The notes: a model not told the origin generated them from the letters alone. Counted from the stretch's first letter, positions 43,552 to 55,339 are shown. The stretch: 64,000 nucleotides of DNA from Brachypterus glaber (GCA_958510825.1 OY294048.1:38343026-38407025); one strand, 5' to 3'. Translations and numbers: made by a program.

Positions 43552-43970
43552 ACTATCTTTAAAAATGAATTTTAACTTTTTAACTGTGCACGTCCAAACT
43601 ATTTATTTCTTTTAAGTGTTACTATTCTGGTCGGAAAGTTATAGGTTAAATCCCTCTCACTGTTTTTTAAAATTGTTCATTGTTTATCCACCAAATGTTT
43701 TTATCTATTTATGTATTTATTTTCCATGTTTTTAAATCTATTTGTTTTTCGTTTTCGTTTTTATTTATTTATCTATTTATTCACTATTCTTCATGTTTTT
43801 AAATCTATTTGTTTTTCGTTTTTATTTATTTATCTATTTTATTTATTTATTTATTATCTTCATGTTTTTAAATCTGTTTGTTTTTGTTTTAATTTATTAT
43901 TTAACTAAAGTAATTTTTTTTTATTTACCACCAAATTTATAATAATTTAATATCAATAAAGGAAAAAAAA
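43552..43970 (+). mobile_element. 3' UTR and poly(A) of the Jockey-like LINE
   Basis: It contains a tandem array (43719-43905) of about 67-bp units around 'catgttttTAAATCTATTTG', then AATAAA-G and an A9 run at about 43957-43969. This is the expected 3' end of a retrotransposed copy. Confidence 0.75.
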
Positions 43971-44158
43971 AGGACTGAATACCGTTTTGTGATTTTGTCA
44001 CGACCAAGCACGTTCTCCACCAAGAAGAAACCCAGATAGCCCTAAATGGACGTTCACCAAACCATATATTCAAGAAAATAAGAAAAAATTCAATAAAGGG
44101 CAAGAGAGCGCTAGCTCTGACCCGGTGCGCCCCGATTTATGACGATGGACGGACGGAC

Positions 44159-44304
44159 GGGAACATCCACAGACTCGAATAACAAGCATAATACATAAGA
44201 ATGCGATGCCGTGATTGGCTTGATGTGTCGTCATGTATGTTGTAAGCAAATCACGGTATCGCATTCTTATGTACTATGCTTTATGCGAGCCTGTGGATAT
44301 GTAC
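44159..44304. mobile_element. FB-2 palindromic MITE, copy 4
   Basis: Arms 'gaacatccacagactcgaat' and complement, core 'gcgatgccgtgattggctt'. TAA follows at 44305; the left flank is an altered 'ggacggacggacg' run, so the left TSD is not visible. Confidence 0.7.
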
Positions 44305-44560
44305 TAACTTGGTACATAACTTGTCGGAAAGTGTCGTTCTTACGAAATAAGTTACTCTTCGTACAAGTTATGCAATATACTTTTAGTATTATGCGCAAAT
44401 ATGCAGTAACGGCTAGCGGGTTTATAGTAAAACGTTATAAATACTTTAAACAAAACAACACAGGGCCGAAGGAAGGGCGCCAAATGGGCACCAAACCAAA
44501 CGTTTTTAGTCCTTAAATTATTAGTATGGGGCGCTCAACTGCTTGGAACTTGATTGTTTA

Positions 44561-45081
44561 AGGCGCCTTTTCACGGAGCAATTTGTACGCAAGTTTGGTG
44601 CTATGCAATTTTGTTGCAAGAATGATTCAGTCACTACGCATGCCTTCAGGAAAATTTGATGCTATTTTCGAGCCATCACATTATTACAACAAGATCTATT
44701 TTTCGACGATTTTCATGCAAGATTTATAGTTATTTTCGTGGTGCCAACCTGGAAAAAAGTTACTAAATCAATTTCTTTTTACTAATATAGTAGCAACTGG
44801 ACATGTTAATAATAATTATTATTAATAATAGGCCGGTCTGTCTAACTAAAAAGCTTCCGTAAAAAAGCAAATTCTAGGTTATGTTTTTATCAATAAATGC
44901 AGAGACACGTCAAAATTGTCTGGTTGGCAGCATTGTTTAACTTGCAATATATAGCGTCAAACTTGCGTATAACTTGCTCCGTGAAAAGGCATATGAATGT
45001 GTAATTGTCCTCATGCCATATCTGGCAGCAAACTTGCATAGCATCAAACTTGCGTATAAATTGCTCCGTGAAAAGGCTCCT
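44561..45081. mobile_element. PIF/Harbinger-like TIR element, 521 bp
   Basis: The ends are AGGCGCCTTTTCACGGAGCA and the complement of AGGAGCCTTTTCACGGAGCA, with TIRs of about 45 bp including 'gcaagtttg.tgctatgcaa'. TTA lies on both sides (44558-44560, 45082-45084). A second copy of the right TIR lies inside at 44950-44990 ('caaacttgcgtataacttgc'), so the right end is duplicated. No transposase ORF. Confidence 0.75.
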
Positions 45082-45084
45082 TTA

Positions 45085-45953
45085 GAGGTGTGCTTTTTTT
45101 ACTCCTCAATTTTTTGCCACGTGGCTACGCGTGGGCGCCAAATCAGGGTTTCGCCCGATCAACATTTCTGTCTTGCGCCGGCCCTGAAACAACATACTCA
45201 TGTTGAGTATATTATACTACGGGTCTGATAATTGTTTCATAATGTAATTCTATGGATAATTATATCCCTAGTACCTACTGAAGAACGCATCGTTACATAC
45301 CCCTCTCCTAACGAACTTTGCAATACAATAATAACCGTATTATATACCCGTATTATATGGTAGTTTCGAATTTTCAAAAAAAATCAAAAATCGTCCTAGA
45401 CAAAAAATTCTTGGATATAAATTTGTTTTATGAATAAATAAGCAACTTTTTTGTCCTTCCGCCTGATGTCACGATTATTGTGAACACGATAACTCAAGAA
45501 CGAATAATCCGGTTGTATTGAAATTTTCAGGAAAAATTAAGTTCTATGGGGGGAAGATCCCTATTGTTTTTGAAAGTAATCCCCTCAAAACAAAAAAATT
45601 TATGGGGGGTTACACTTTTTAAAAAATCGAAAAATACTGAAAGAAAATGCCGATTAACGTATTTTTTTTCAGAAAAAAATCCTTTATTATAACGATCAAT
45701 TCTACAAAAAAATAAATAAATAAATAAATAAAAAATGAAAAATTTTGATTTTTTTTTTAGATTTTTTTTTCGTTTTTCGTAAAAAGAAAATTTAATAAAA
45801 AAAATTGTAAAATAAAAAGTTTTTTTAACTTTTGAATGGCTTAAGATATCCACCTCGACATCAACTTAAAGTTTAGAACATGTAAATAAAATGTAAAAAT
45901 ACAAAAAAAAAAACAATTTATGTACAATTTTATTAATCCCAAAATTTGTAGTA
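45085..45953. other. No gene seen
   Basis: The stretch 45455-45545 is like the 35567 repeat ('cacgataactcaagaacg'), and 45825-45870 is the inverse of 35112-35165. An (AAAT)n run lies at 45709-45731. Confidence 0.4.
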
Positions 45954-46563
45954 CAGTTGATTTCAACAAAACTGGAAAAGTGGGGTTAAGTAAAATTTCA
46001 TGTTTTCCATAAAATTTAGTTGTGTGAATGTGTATTATTTAAATGGGATTATGCCTGTTTGAAAAATAAGATTAGTTTAACCATGTCAAAAATCATATGT
46101 TATTCTATGCATTTGTGTTTAGTAAATACTATTTGGATTTTGAAGCGTATCTCTATTGTTAATTACTGTATTTCTGCTCTAAAATATCCGTATTCTAAAA
46201 TGTCTATTATTAAATCCCCTTATCAATATATTTTGTATCTAATAAACTTGTTTTAAATACCTTTATTTTTAAAAAACACTACTAGTATATTGGTCTCCTA
46301 CAACTAGGTATTCCTCATAGTTCCTTAATTTAAAAATTATAATTATGGGTTTTACACCAGTATTCTTCGAGTATTCTTGTTTTTCTGCATATCTCTCCCA
46401 ATTTTAAAAAAATACACCAACATTTATTGACTTTGACATTGATGTGGCAATAACAATATTGACACTAAATTTATTAAGTAAACAAATATTTGTCAAATGA
46501 AAGAGTTCACAATGTAATTTTTTTTTATAACCCCACTTTTCCAGTTTTGTTGAAATTAACTGT
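45954..46563. mobile_element. Tc1-like non-autonomous element, 610 bp
   Basis: The ends are CAGTTGATTTCAACAAAACT and the complement ending GAAATTAACTG, TIRs of about 42 bp including 'ggaaaagtggggtta'. TA flanks both sides (45952-45953, 46564-46565). TA-CAGTTGA-type termini are typical of Tc1/mariner. No transposase is visible. Confidence 0.72.
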
Positions 46564-46814
46564 ATCATTTCCCCGTTATAGTTTAATTTTATGAGTAGTC
46601 CCGGTAAAAACTTGAACTAGTAAAAACGTATAAATGACGAAATCTTTGTCTAAAACCTTGATAAAGTTTATAGAAATGATTCTATTATACAACATAATAA
46701 ATTGCATAAACAATAATTATATGCTATATCTACCACGAAATACAACAGACAAGCCGTGAAGATATACCGGGTACCACCAAATAGTGGTACACGGTAAAAA
46801 TAAATTACATTAAA

Positions 46815-47035
46815 TTATATAGTCCGTAAATGGTAATATGTTGCCATAGACCGGAATGGTAAAAATTACATAGTCCGTAATGGTAATATTTTGCATAGAC
46901 CGGAATAGTAAAAATTACATAGTCCATAGTCCATAATGGTAATATTTTGCATAGACCGGAATGGTAAAAATTACATAGTCCAGAATGGTAATATTTTGCA
47001 TAGACCGGAACGCTAAAAATTACATACATCCAGAA
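46815..47035. repeat. 49-bp minisatellite, about 4.5 units
   Basis: The unit is approximately 'gtaatggtaatattttgcat' followed by 'agaccggaatggtaaaaatt' and 'acatagtcc'. The minus-strand ORF 46805-47029 (repeated Tyr, His, Leu, Cys) is a translation of the array. Confidence 0.85.
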
Positions 47036-47049
47036 TGGTTTGGACTTTT

Positions 47050-47125
47050 TGACATAGAGACTTGAAATTTGAAAAAAAATATTTACTACTTAGAAAATGT
47101 TTTTTCCAAATTACAAGTCTCTGTG
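47050..47125. repeat. Hairpin repeat with 'gacatagagacttgaaattt'
   Basis: Arms 'ttgacatagagacttgaaat' and 'caagtctctgtgtcaa' pair. The same family recurs at 54752-54850. Confidence 0.6.
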
Positions 47126-47637
47126 TCAAAGCTTTTTTGAAATATCGAAGCGTAAAGTTCATTAGGTTTAATAAACCAAACGATTTGCACCCTCAATACG
47201 AGTATAAACTGCTTACATATTTCTTTAAAGATCTATTGTTTGATAAAGATCGTAATTTATAATAAATATAAATTTTAGGCCACAAATAAAGCATTTAAAT
47301 ATCGTACATAAATAATATTTACCTTTTTTTACACTTTTAACACTTTAACCTAGCAGCATGCGTCGCTATCTCTCTAACAATAACAATATTAAACGGTCCG
47401 TCTCATGATGCGACGCCTTCTTGCTTATTGTCCAAAGCGCACGCGCGTCTTAAAATAACATTGTAAAATCATGTAAAAATATATAAATCAGTGTAAATAT
47501 ATTTTTTTACATTATTTTACATTCTTTTACATAAAGTCCAGAATAGTAAATTTACTATTCCGTACTATGTATATTCGTGTATTTTTACATTATTTTACAT
47601 GCAGTTTTTACAGTGTACACCCCTATAACTTTTTTGT

Positions 47638-47790
47638 TTATTAAGTTATCAAAATGAAATTTGGAGGAAGTAAATAATTGAATAAACTGCATTTTTTGAC
47701 ATTGTAAAAAAGTTTTTGTCACTTCCGGTTTCGCCGGACATTACCTCAACTATTGATTTTTAAATAGAACACCCTGTATATTTTTACATA
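47638..47790. mobile_element. Fragment related to the 18707 TIR element
   Basis: It shares 'cacttccggtttcgccgg' and 'accctgtatatttttaca' with the arm of 18707-18850. Confidence 0.5.
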
Positions 47791-48974
47791 TTTTAACTCA
47801 AAACTGAATTCTGAGTACAACCATGTATAACTAACTTGTCAATTGTTGACAGAACACGTCATTTTTTAATTTAATTTTAATTTTAAATCAGTTAGCTTTA
47901 AAATATGCAAAAATTATTCTTGGTTTAGTAATTTTCTTAGGAAAAATATGAAACAACGTTTTGTTTAATTATTAACCAATCTGGAGCTCTTTAAAACTAG
48001 GCAAATCATTTTTTTAAATAAAACTATTTTTTTTTAATAGGAAAGTACTGGTACCGTAGGACCATTAAATCACATTTTGTTTTCTTAAAAGATTGATACC
48101 TATATCATTGTATTTCAATCAAAATTTATTGGCTAAAAATTACTATTAAAAATAAATAAAAAAGAAAAATCACTATAAAACAACTTTTTTGGTCAGTTGT
48201 TTTTGTTTTAAGTGTTAATATTTTTAAGTTAAATTTCAATAAATATAACATTAAACAAAAACAGCAGGTTTCCTTTTATTTTTTAATTTTTTGAAAAAGT
48301 CCTACGATTTTTTTTGTTTTTGGTTTTTTTTTTTAATTTTTACGACTGATCCTTTTAATGAAAGTAAATATTCCTGTAAAAAATTTAAAAAGTTGATGGT
48401 AGATTTTTTTCCAGTATTTTTGATTTTTTAAAATGTTTATCTCCCCAAAACTTTCTTATTTTTGGGGGATACTTTTCAAGAAACGTTCTCATTTTGCCAC
48501 CCGTCTAGAAAGGGTACCAGTTTCAGCTTGTTTTTGCATAAGATCACTCAACGAAATGCAAAAAGCTTTCAAAAAAGGTTACTGAAATTGAACAAATCGA
48601 CAATAGGGAAAGAATTATATATGGTATCCTTATTATCAACCCTCGGGTTTGGGTGTTTTCTAAACCGGTTTTTATTATGCAAAACAGCATGCAGCAAGTT
48701 GCTGCCAGCAACAGGTGGATGGCTTTTGTTGCAGAACACTGGCCACTCGACTGACAAGTTTTTTAATACATATATTAATAATAATAATTATAATTATTAT
48801 ATACTAAAATAAAAAAAAATTGTAGTAGTAATTTTCACCCTAATATAAAAAGTTATCATTAAAAACACAAAAAAAACTATCTTCAAACGTCCATTATTAT
48901 TCACTTAAAATTCAACAGTTCGCACGATTAATAACCATATATATAGTTCACTTTTACTTGTACATAAAACATTA
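47791..48974. other. No gene seen
   Basis: AT-rich; a 116-codon ORF at 48462 has no recognisable family. Nothing else supported. Confidence 0.4.
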
Positions 48975-49095
48975 ACATAAAAATACTCTAGGCACATCAT
49001 AAAAGATGGCAAAACAAAAATACCCGAGGCACATCATAAAAGATAGCTTAGCACGATGCTGACGCTTGATAGCTTAGCACGATACTGACGCTTGA
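48975..49095 (+). repeat. Two short tandem repeats side by side
   Basis: 'aggcacatcataaaagat' occurs twice (48990, 49027), then 'agcttagcacgat.ctgacg' twice, 27 bp apart (49044, 49071). Confidence 0.75.
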
Positions 49096-49557
49096 TCGCC
49101 TAGTACTTGAATGTTGTCAACAGACATAACTTCAAAATTCAAATAAAAAGTCACATATTGTAATTCTTCTTCTTCTTCTTTCTTCTTTATTGGCGCATTT
49201 GCATTTCCGCCATTGGTTAGGTTCCGACTTTTCTTCTAAAAATGTTACTATCTTTACTCACTACTAATTCTAATTTATTCTGACTAAGCACATATTGTAA
49301 TTTATTCACTTTTAACTAATTTACGCATGTATACCAACATCAAAACAAAAAATATGAATAATTTCCCTGAAATGTCCTGCCCAATTAAGGATATTTCGAG
49401 GCGTGATTCACCGTTCGAAGTAGTACAGTTTCGTTTAAAGCACTCGACGTACGTAAAAACATGTCCTATATTAACACTGTTCTATATTCACCCCGATTTT
49501 TTAAACAGCTTTATCCAGAAAAAAATGAAAGGCTGTGTTCCCGTAAAAAATTGCTTA

Positions 49558-49610
49558 GGGAACGTTCAAGTATTACTTAACGCGCTACGGGAGGGGCGAG
49601 GGGTGCTTTA
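49558..49610. mobile_element. Partial copy of the 12657 MITE
   Basis: GGGAACGTTCAAGTATTACT followed by a G-rich stretch matches the left arm of 12657; the other arm is absent. Confidence 0.6.
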
Positions 49611-49673
49611 AATTTAGTTTAAACTCAAAATGGGCCTGACTTAAGTTACATCCTTGTTGGATGGGAGTGTCGA

Positions 49674-49804
49674 TGTCGTGTGATAATTCTTCTACACTAG
49701 TTAAGATTCAATCAAACCCTGTCATTAAGTTTTAGACAGTATTAAATAACTAATGCCTGGGTTGGATTGAATCTTAACTAGTTTAGAAGAATTATCACAC
49801 GACA
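49674..49804. mobile_element. 131-bp palindromic element
   Basis: Arms of about 45 bp: 'tgtcgtgtgataattcttct' to 'gattcaatc' and the complement, nearly perfect. TSD not clear. Confidence 0.65.
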
Positions 49805-50400
49805 TGTCATAATTACCCTGATGTCACAATTACCCCAACCTACAGTACCTAGTATTTTTAAAACTCTTTGTATATAGGCGCCTATCGAAATTCAGTAAAT
49901 ATTCTATGCTTGTATTTACAATACCAACCACCCCAACAGCAATTTTGTACTGTAGGGCGATCTGCTGCTGCATGCTGTAAAACTGGCATAATCATTTAGC
50001 TGTTGACATCGCACAGTAAACTAATTTTAGTTTATTGTTGGATAAAATTTAAAAAACTAAAAACTGGTTTATCTATAAAGATCAGTTTAGCCAATAATTA
50101 ACACTAAACTAACTAGAATTAAGGTTAGTTTTCACCAATACAATGAAAAGTGACAAATAAATTTCACTGGCCAAATTCTTAGTGAAAGTATAGTTTTCTC
50201 AGTTAAATTATTGCATAAACAGACCTTAATTATAACTGAATTAACTAATTAATAATTTAAAAATCAATAAAACGCAAGCTTATAACAAGCTGAGGTGCTA
50301 CACTACAAAGAAATTCACGTACACCATATACCTACACTACCCCACTAAGCTAGAAAGCATTGTCAATAGCAGAGTATTCAAAATATTAAATCAGGGTCGC
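49805..50400. other. No gene seen
   Basis: No supportable feature up to the PLE-like phrase at 50440. Inverted words 'ctaccccactaagctagaaagc' and 'gctttctggattagtagggc' face each other at 50337 and 50410. Confidence 0.4.
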
Positions 50401-50404
50401 TATG

Positions 50405-50500
50405 CGACAAATGAAGACTGCTTTCTGGATTAGTAGGGCAGTATATGCCTGATAAAGACAATAAAAAGGCCGGAACGTTGGTGAATTAGCCATTTTTAAA
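50405..50500 (+). mobile_element. Possible PLE-type 3' end
   Basis: 'gcctgataaagacaataa' followed by 'ggccggaacgttggtgaatt' resembles the 3'-end phrase of Penelope-like elements (CTGAAGA...GAAACGT). No coding sequence supports it. It ends where hAT-2 copy 2 begins. Confidence 0.35.
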
Positions 50501-50508
50501 TTTAATAT

Positions 50509-51023
50509 CAAAGAACTTTTACCTCAAGAAGTAATTTCAGACCAATGTTTATGAAGGTGTCATCTTTTTGTTTGATTATTTACTAACAGAAACGCGATAC
50601 ACCTTTGTGGTGTAAAATGTAGATGTCGCTAGTCGGCTTTCAGGCGATTTCTAGTAGCGATGTTGCGTAGTTTCTACCTTATCATGAATTCAAATCATTA
50701 TACTTAAATTAAAAATGTAAAAAACTTTATTGTGTTTACTATAATTATGTTTAATAATATAGTATATTTAAATCTATTAAAATTAAACTACTAGTTCATA
50801 TAAAACTCATACAGAAGTATATGTTTCCAATCGGCAACACTGTACCCCTGTCAGTCTTTTTACGACATTAGACTGTGAGTTTACACATTCTTTCTCTCTC
50901 TTTACGCGTACTAAGTGTAAACAATAGTCACTCCCCACCAGCCCTTCACCGTAGTTGGTTCACGCTTCAAACAAAGCATACGGTAGATTTCATCATGTTC
51001 CTTCTTGAGGTAAAAGTTCTTTG
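50509..51023. mobile_element. hAT-like non-autonomous element hAT-2, copy 2
   Basis: A 515-bp element with perfect 23-bp TIRs starting CAAAGAACTTTTACCTCAAG. The flanking octamers TTTAATAT (50501-50508) and TTTAATAC (51024-51031) agree at 7 of 8. It is similar to 21858-22394 throughout. Confidence 0.85.
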
Positions 51024-51031
51024 TTTAATAC

Positions 51032-51701
51032 GGATCCTATAATATTTCTCTGATTTTCCTTCATATTCATGATGACGATAAAAAGCCGAAACCTGGCCGA
51101 ACTAAATGTAATTTTAAAATTTAATATTGATACCAAAATCATAATAAAAATGTACAGATTTATTTGATTGATAATATCAATATTATCGAAACATGGAACA
51201 TATAGCCTATGTATATCCATGCAATACTAGTACCTACGACAGGTTGATACTTTCAAAACGCAAAACCTATTGAACTATCGAGCTAGTTATATAAATGAAC
51301 CAATGTGCGTTGCAGGTTGATCGGAGGGTTTCAATTTAATACGGTATCCATGGCAACGTATACACGGAAACATCAGTTTCGCTACTTTTCCAGATAATAT
51401 GATCGTATATATGTTGGAAGTATTTGATACGCATTACTTATAGTGTACATTTTATTATAAAAATAAATGTTTGGTTATTGTTTATGTTTATGTTATTCCA
51501 ATAGTTATTTACAATACATAAAATAATAATCAGTAATCGGAATAAACTCAGTTATGACTCATCAACGTTGAAAATAAACAGAAACATAGGTTTACGGAAT
51601 AATTTTGCCGAATTATCAGGGAAATTTTTATAAAGGTCACTAAATCGAAACATTTGACGACTAATTTGTTACACAAAGCAATATTGACTATAAATATTAG
51701 C

Positions 51702-51706
<5 letters not shown>
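51032..51706. other. No gene seen
   Basis: AT-rich; nothing supported. Confidence 0.4.

Positions 51707-51754
<48 letters not shown>
51707..51754. repeat. (AT)24 microsatellite
   Basis: 48 bp of uninterrupted AT dinucleotides. Confidence 0.95.
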
Positions 51755-51759
<5 letters not shown>

Positions 51760-52137
51760 TTTTTCGAAGAAAAAACCGATATTCAATTTTTATCTTTTAA
51801 GAATACGAAAGTTTTTAATTTTTATTTATCGATAACTTTTTTCCCACCTAACTCGTTTAAATGGAATCATTAAAAAAATCAAGATAAAAAGAAATAAAAA
51901 TGTAAATATTTAAAACCTCGCGTCAATGCTAGAATCGACGCGGCGCCTATGCGAGAACTGGAAATTCGCCGATGACTGCTAATAATGTAGTCGTAATAAT
52001 AACTGGCACCTGTGTGTAAACTATAGACGACCTTGAATTTTTTACATTCCACCCAGGTGCCAATTGATATTAAGTATACAGTAGTTACCACATATGATGT
52101 GCTAGTGCTGTAAATAACTACTTATAGTGTCTAAGAT

Positions 52138-52798
52138 CTGGTGACCATTTTTATTTCATTATTTACTCCCAGCTGTATTTTATATATGTATTAAAGTACA
52201 TTCAAATTAAGCTACTTGCAAATTTCCAGGTTCTGGATCGGGTTCCTTTGGATGCTAGAAGCCTCAAAAAGTTGGTGAAATGGGGTCCCCGAAAAATATA
52301 TTTTTAACTTATCGAGTCAAACAAATTACATTTATTACATTTAGATTAGTCTATTTTCACAGTTTTACACAATTATTTAGTAGGCTAAGGGTTAAAAAAA
52401 GACTTTAAAAACTTTATCTGACATATGTCAACACTAAAAACTCAATATAATTTTCATTTGATCAAAATGTTATTTTATAAATTCCTCATTTCTTAAAAAA
52501 ATTAAGTATCACATAATGCAAAGGCACTTTTTAAAGACTGTCAAGGGGTAAGACCCCAGAATTATTGTGTATAACTATGAAAATAGCTTTATCTGAATGT
52601 ATTAAATGAAATGTATATGACTCGGAAAGTTAAAAATAGGTTTTTTTGGTAGCTCATTGCCATAGCTTTTGGAGCTTCTAGCACCCAAAGGAACCAGATC
52701 CGGAGTCTAGCAATTTGATAATAGCTTAATCTGAATGTACTTTAAGACATATATAAAATAAAGCCGGGAGCAAATAATGTAATAAAAATGGTCACCAG
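52138..52798. mobile_element. TIR element with CTGGTGACCATTTTTATT ends
   Basis: TIRs of nearly 190 bp: 'ctggtgaccatttttatt' through 'ttcctttggatgctagaag' on the left and the complement on the right (52655-52798). Length 661 bp; no ORF of note and no evident TSD. Confidence 0.7.
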
Positions 52799-53514
52799 CT
52801 CTCCGACTATTACTTGGCCTCATATTGCCAAATATAATATGAAAATTAATAAATACATTTTAGTTTGAGTAAGTTTTAAAACCAATATTTTTTTGTTTGT
52901 AATACACGGAAAAAAAAATATAGCTAGGAGCGATATAACACACATACCAAGCAAATTATAATCGCTTATTATATAAATACAAGGCTTTCTCTTACAATTA
53001 CGGCAGTCAGTGTAAAAATTTATATGAAATACTTTAATTGTTTAGTGAATAATAAAATATAACAAATAGTATGGCATTTATAGCTTAAATAGATTTAATT
53101 ATTTTCCGTGCTAATAATTTTTATAATATAATAAAATTTCTGTAAATTTATAATAGTGCCTGTAATAAATATAATCGTGTCTGTAATATATATAATCGTT
53201 TCCAATTTATTTTTAACATTATTAGTTATTGTGTCCCTTATAATCTATAGCTTAAATCACTATAATTTGCCACTGTTACCAAATATCTTATAATGTATAG
53301 CGCAGAGCCCACTAATTTCTTTCCGTGTAATCCAACTTCCATTATCCAAGAGTAGAGTTTTTATTGGTCCTTCTACGCATTTGTACATTTCCCTGCAGAA
53401 CAAAGTCTGTTTTTTCCATCTGTTTTTTCTTTCAATATTTTTTTCTGAATTGAAGAATTTATAGCATTCGCTAAAATTGCTTGCTACCACATGTTTTTTA
53501 TCTAATCTGATTAG
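52799..53514. other. No gene seen
   Basis: The 76-codon minus-strand ORF at 53260-53490 is not recognisable. 'tctgtaatatatataatcg' type words repeat at 53150-53200. Confidence 0.4.
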
Positions 53515-53612
53515 ATATAAACATGATTATCATATGATCATATGATGATTATATCATGATAATCAGATTGTCATATATCATGATAATCAGATTGTCATAT
53601 GATTATCACCAA
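53515..53612. repeat. Short 'catgataatcagattgtcat' repeat
   Basis: The word occurs twice in tandem (53566, 53589) beside palindromic 'atcatatgatcatatgat'. Confidence 0.7.
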
Positions 53613-53747
53613 GGTCCGTAAGTGGACTAGCAATTTGGTAAAAAGCAGAGTAGGGTTTCTACAAAAAATTAATTAATTATCAGAATAGTGCGAAAACATG
53701 GTCTTGCGTTTAACCTGTGCACAGCTGTGTTGGTCTGATCGGGCCAA

Positions 53748-53855
53748 AGGCCAATAACTCCAGAAGAGAAGTAGAAGAACAATACCATGATCGTGTGCGG
53801 CCAATAACTCCAAAAGAAGAAGTAGAAGAACAGTACCATGACCGTGTGCGGCCCG
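53748..53855 (+). repeat. Two-unit tandem repeat of about 53 bp
   Basis: 'gccaataactccagaagaga' to 'catgatcgtgtgcg' is followed by a near-identical second unit ('gccaataactccaaaagaag'). Confidence 0.8.
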
Positions 53856-54257
53856 CTTTACTCACTTAACGGTAGCGTATAAAAAAAATACAATTAATCA
53901 TCATCAAAGAATTTATTGTAAATTATAATTTTTAATTATCAGTTATTTATCATTTAAATAATTAATTTTTAATATTTTTTTATTATTACATTGATTTCTG
54001 TTATCGGTACGTGGAATAACGTTTTAACATTGCTTAGATATCTACAAATAAATGTTTTGCTTGTTTGGGTAATTACTACTGAACGTTATGATCAGTTTCG
54101 ATTGACAGATGTCGCTGGATCATTACTCAACAACGTTTTAAGATGATTAGTTTTAACTGATTTTATAAAAGCGCGGGACTGTAATTTTTGTGGGTATTTC
54201 TAACCTCAAATGGTGGTCGTGACAAGTGACAGATAATAGCCGTTCAGCAGTTTGCAA
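53856..54257. other. No feature seen
   Basis: AT-rich; no supportable feature. Confidence 0.4.
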
Positions 54258-54388
54258 ACCAAACACAATAGTCTATTTTTCGTCGTAATGTCCGCCTATT
54301 AAACGTATATATATATAGACGTAAATATACGTAAAATAAACGTTAAATAGGCGGACATTCCGACACAAAATAGACCTCTGTGTTTACT
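54258..54388. mobile_element. Short TIR element with 'aatgtccgcctattaaacgt' arms
   Basis: The left arm 'aaacacaatagtctattttt' plus 'aatgtccgcctattaaacgt' pairs with the right arm 'ggcggacattccgacac' plus 'aaaatagacctctgtgttta'. About 131 bp, with an AT-rich loop. Confidence 0.65.
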
Positions 54389-54751
54389 GGGTTGATGACT
54401 TTTGATTAGATTTGCTGTTTTCATTGAACGCAGTCATTGTATTGATATCGATTACTTTCTCCCTTTTTAACACCCCATATAAACAATTATAGAAGCAGTG
54501 GACCCTTTAGGGTATACTGAACGCCAAATATCAAATTTGAAATAAGAACAAGTGCAATTAATAATTACGCCTGTATATTTGGTACAATGAGAAACTCGAA
54601 ACTCATTTTTTTGGGGCTCATTATAATACATTATAATAAGAAAATATGTGAAATTTCTTTCCGCGCATCATATATCATGCGCGGAAAGTATATAGAACAA
54701 AAAAAGAAGCAAGTCGCTTGTAAAACAAGTTTACACTAAGATATTTCAAAA

Positions 54752-54860
54752 ACGCTTTGACCCAGTGACTTGGAACAAAGAATTTCTAAGTAGTAAACAA
54801 AGTTTGTTCCAAATTTCAAGTCTCTATGTCAAAGATTTCTTGAAATGTCGTAGTGTAAAG
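54752..54860. repeat. Hairpin repeat, relative of 47050
   Basis: 'ctttgacccagtgacttgga' pairs with 'tccaaatttcaagtctctatgtcaaag'; the same words occur at 47050-47125, followed in both by 'aagtgtaaagtt'-like text. Confidence 0.55.
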
Positions 54861-55339
54861 TTGTTTTGCAAGCGACTTGCATCTTTTTCTTTACTATACT
54901 TTAGTGAGCCGAGATATTTCATTTCAAAAATTCTAGGTGCAAGTATGACGAGGGAAGCTTGTCAAGATGAACGTTGTTTAGAGTTTTGTTCAAAAGTTTT
55001 GAATCAAAACTAAATAAAAATTTAAGCTTTGTGGCGACTTATTAGCAGTTTTAAAACTAAGTTATTATAAATTTAGAATTACTCTTTTATAAAATTGTTT
55101 TTAAAAAAACTGTTGTAAAAACTGATACTAGATCTATATTATTTAAGAAAAATCATCATAATGTTTTTATAATATACAGGGTGATCCAGAACAAAACAGG
55201 ATATGTGTAAAATAGTGTTATTAACATAACACCCGGTATATTTTTGTAAAATTGAAATTTGAATATCCTTTAACCATTCCAAATTTTTTTCCATTCAAAA
55301 ATAGCAGATTCCTGGTCTATAAAGGGTAACAGTTTGAAC

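Larger units (their letters stand above)
46791..47622. mobile_element. Element with CACGGTAAAAA / CACTGTAAAAA ends
   Basis: The left end TACACGGTAAAAATAAATTA pairs with the right complement TACACTGTAAAAACTGCATG. The interior holds a 49-bp tandem array (46815-47035), then a small hairpin (47050-47125) and at 47534-47560 a related 'ccagaatagtaaatttacta'. CACTGTAAAA ends suggest the CACTA/CMC group; TSD unresolved. Confidence 0.5.

Noticed and set aside
43711..43942. Hydrophobic ORFs of 65-66 codons
   Set aside because: They lie in the T-rich tandem array of the Jockey 3' UTR.
46805..47029. 74-codon minus-strand ORF with repeating peptide
   Set aside because: It translates the 49-bp minisatellite.
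48462..48812. 116-codon ORF as a gene
   Set aside because: No recognisable motif, ordinary AT-rich composition, and a competing ORF on the other strand.
51707..51754. Replication origin or promoter at the AT run
   Set aside because: It is a simple (AT)n microsatellite without supporting context.
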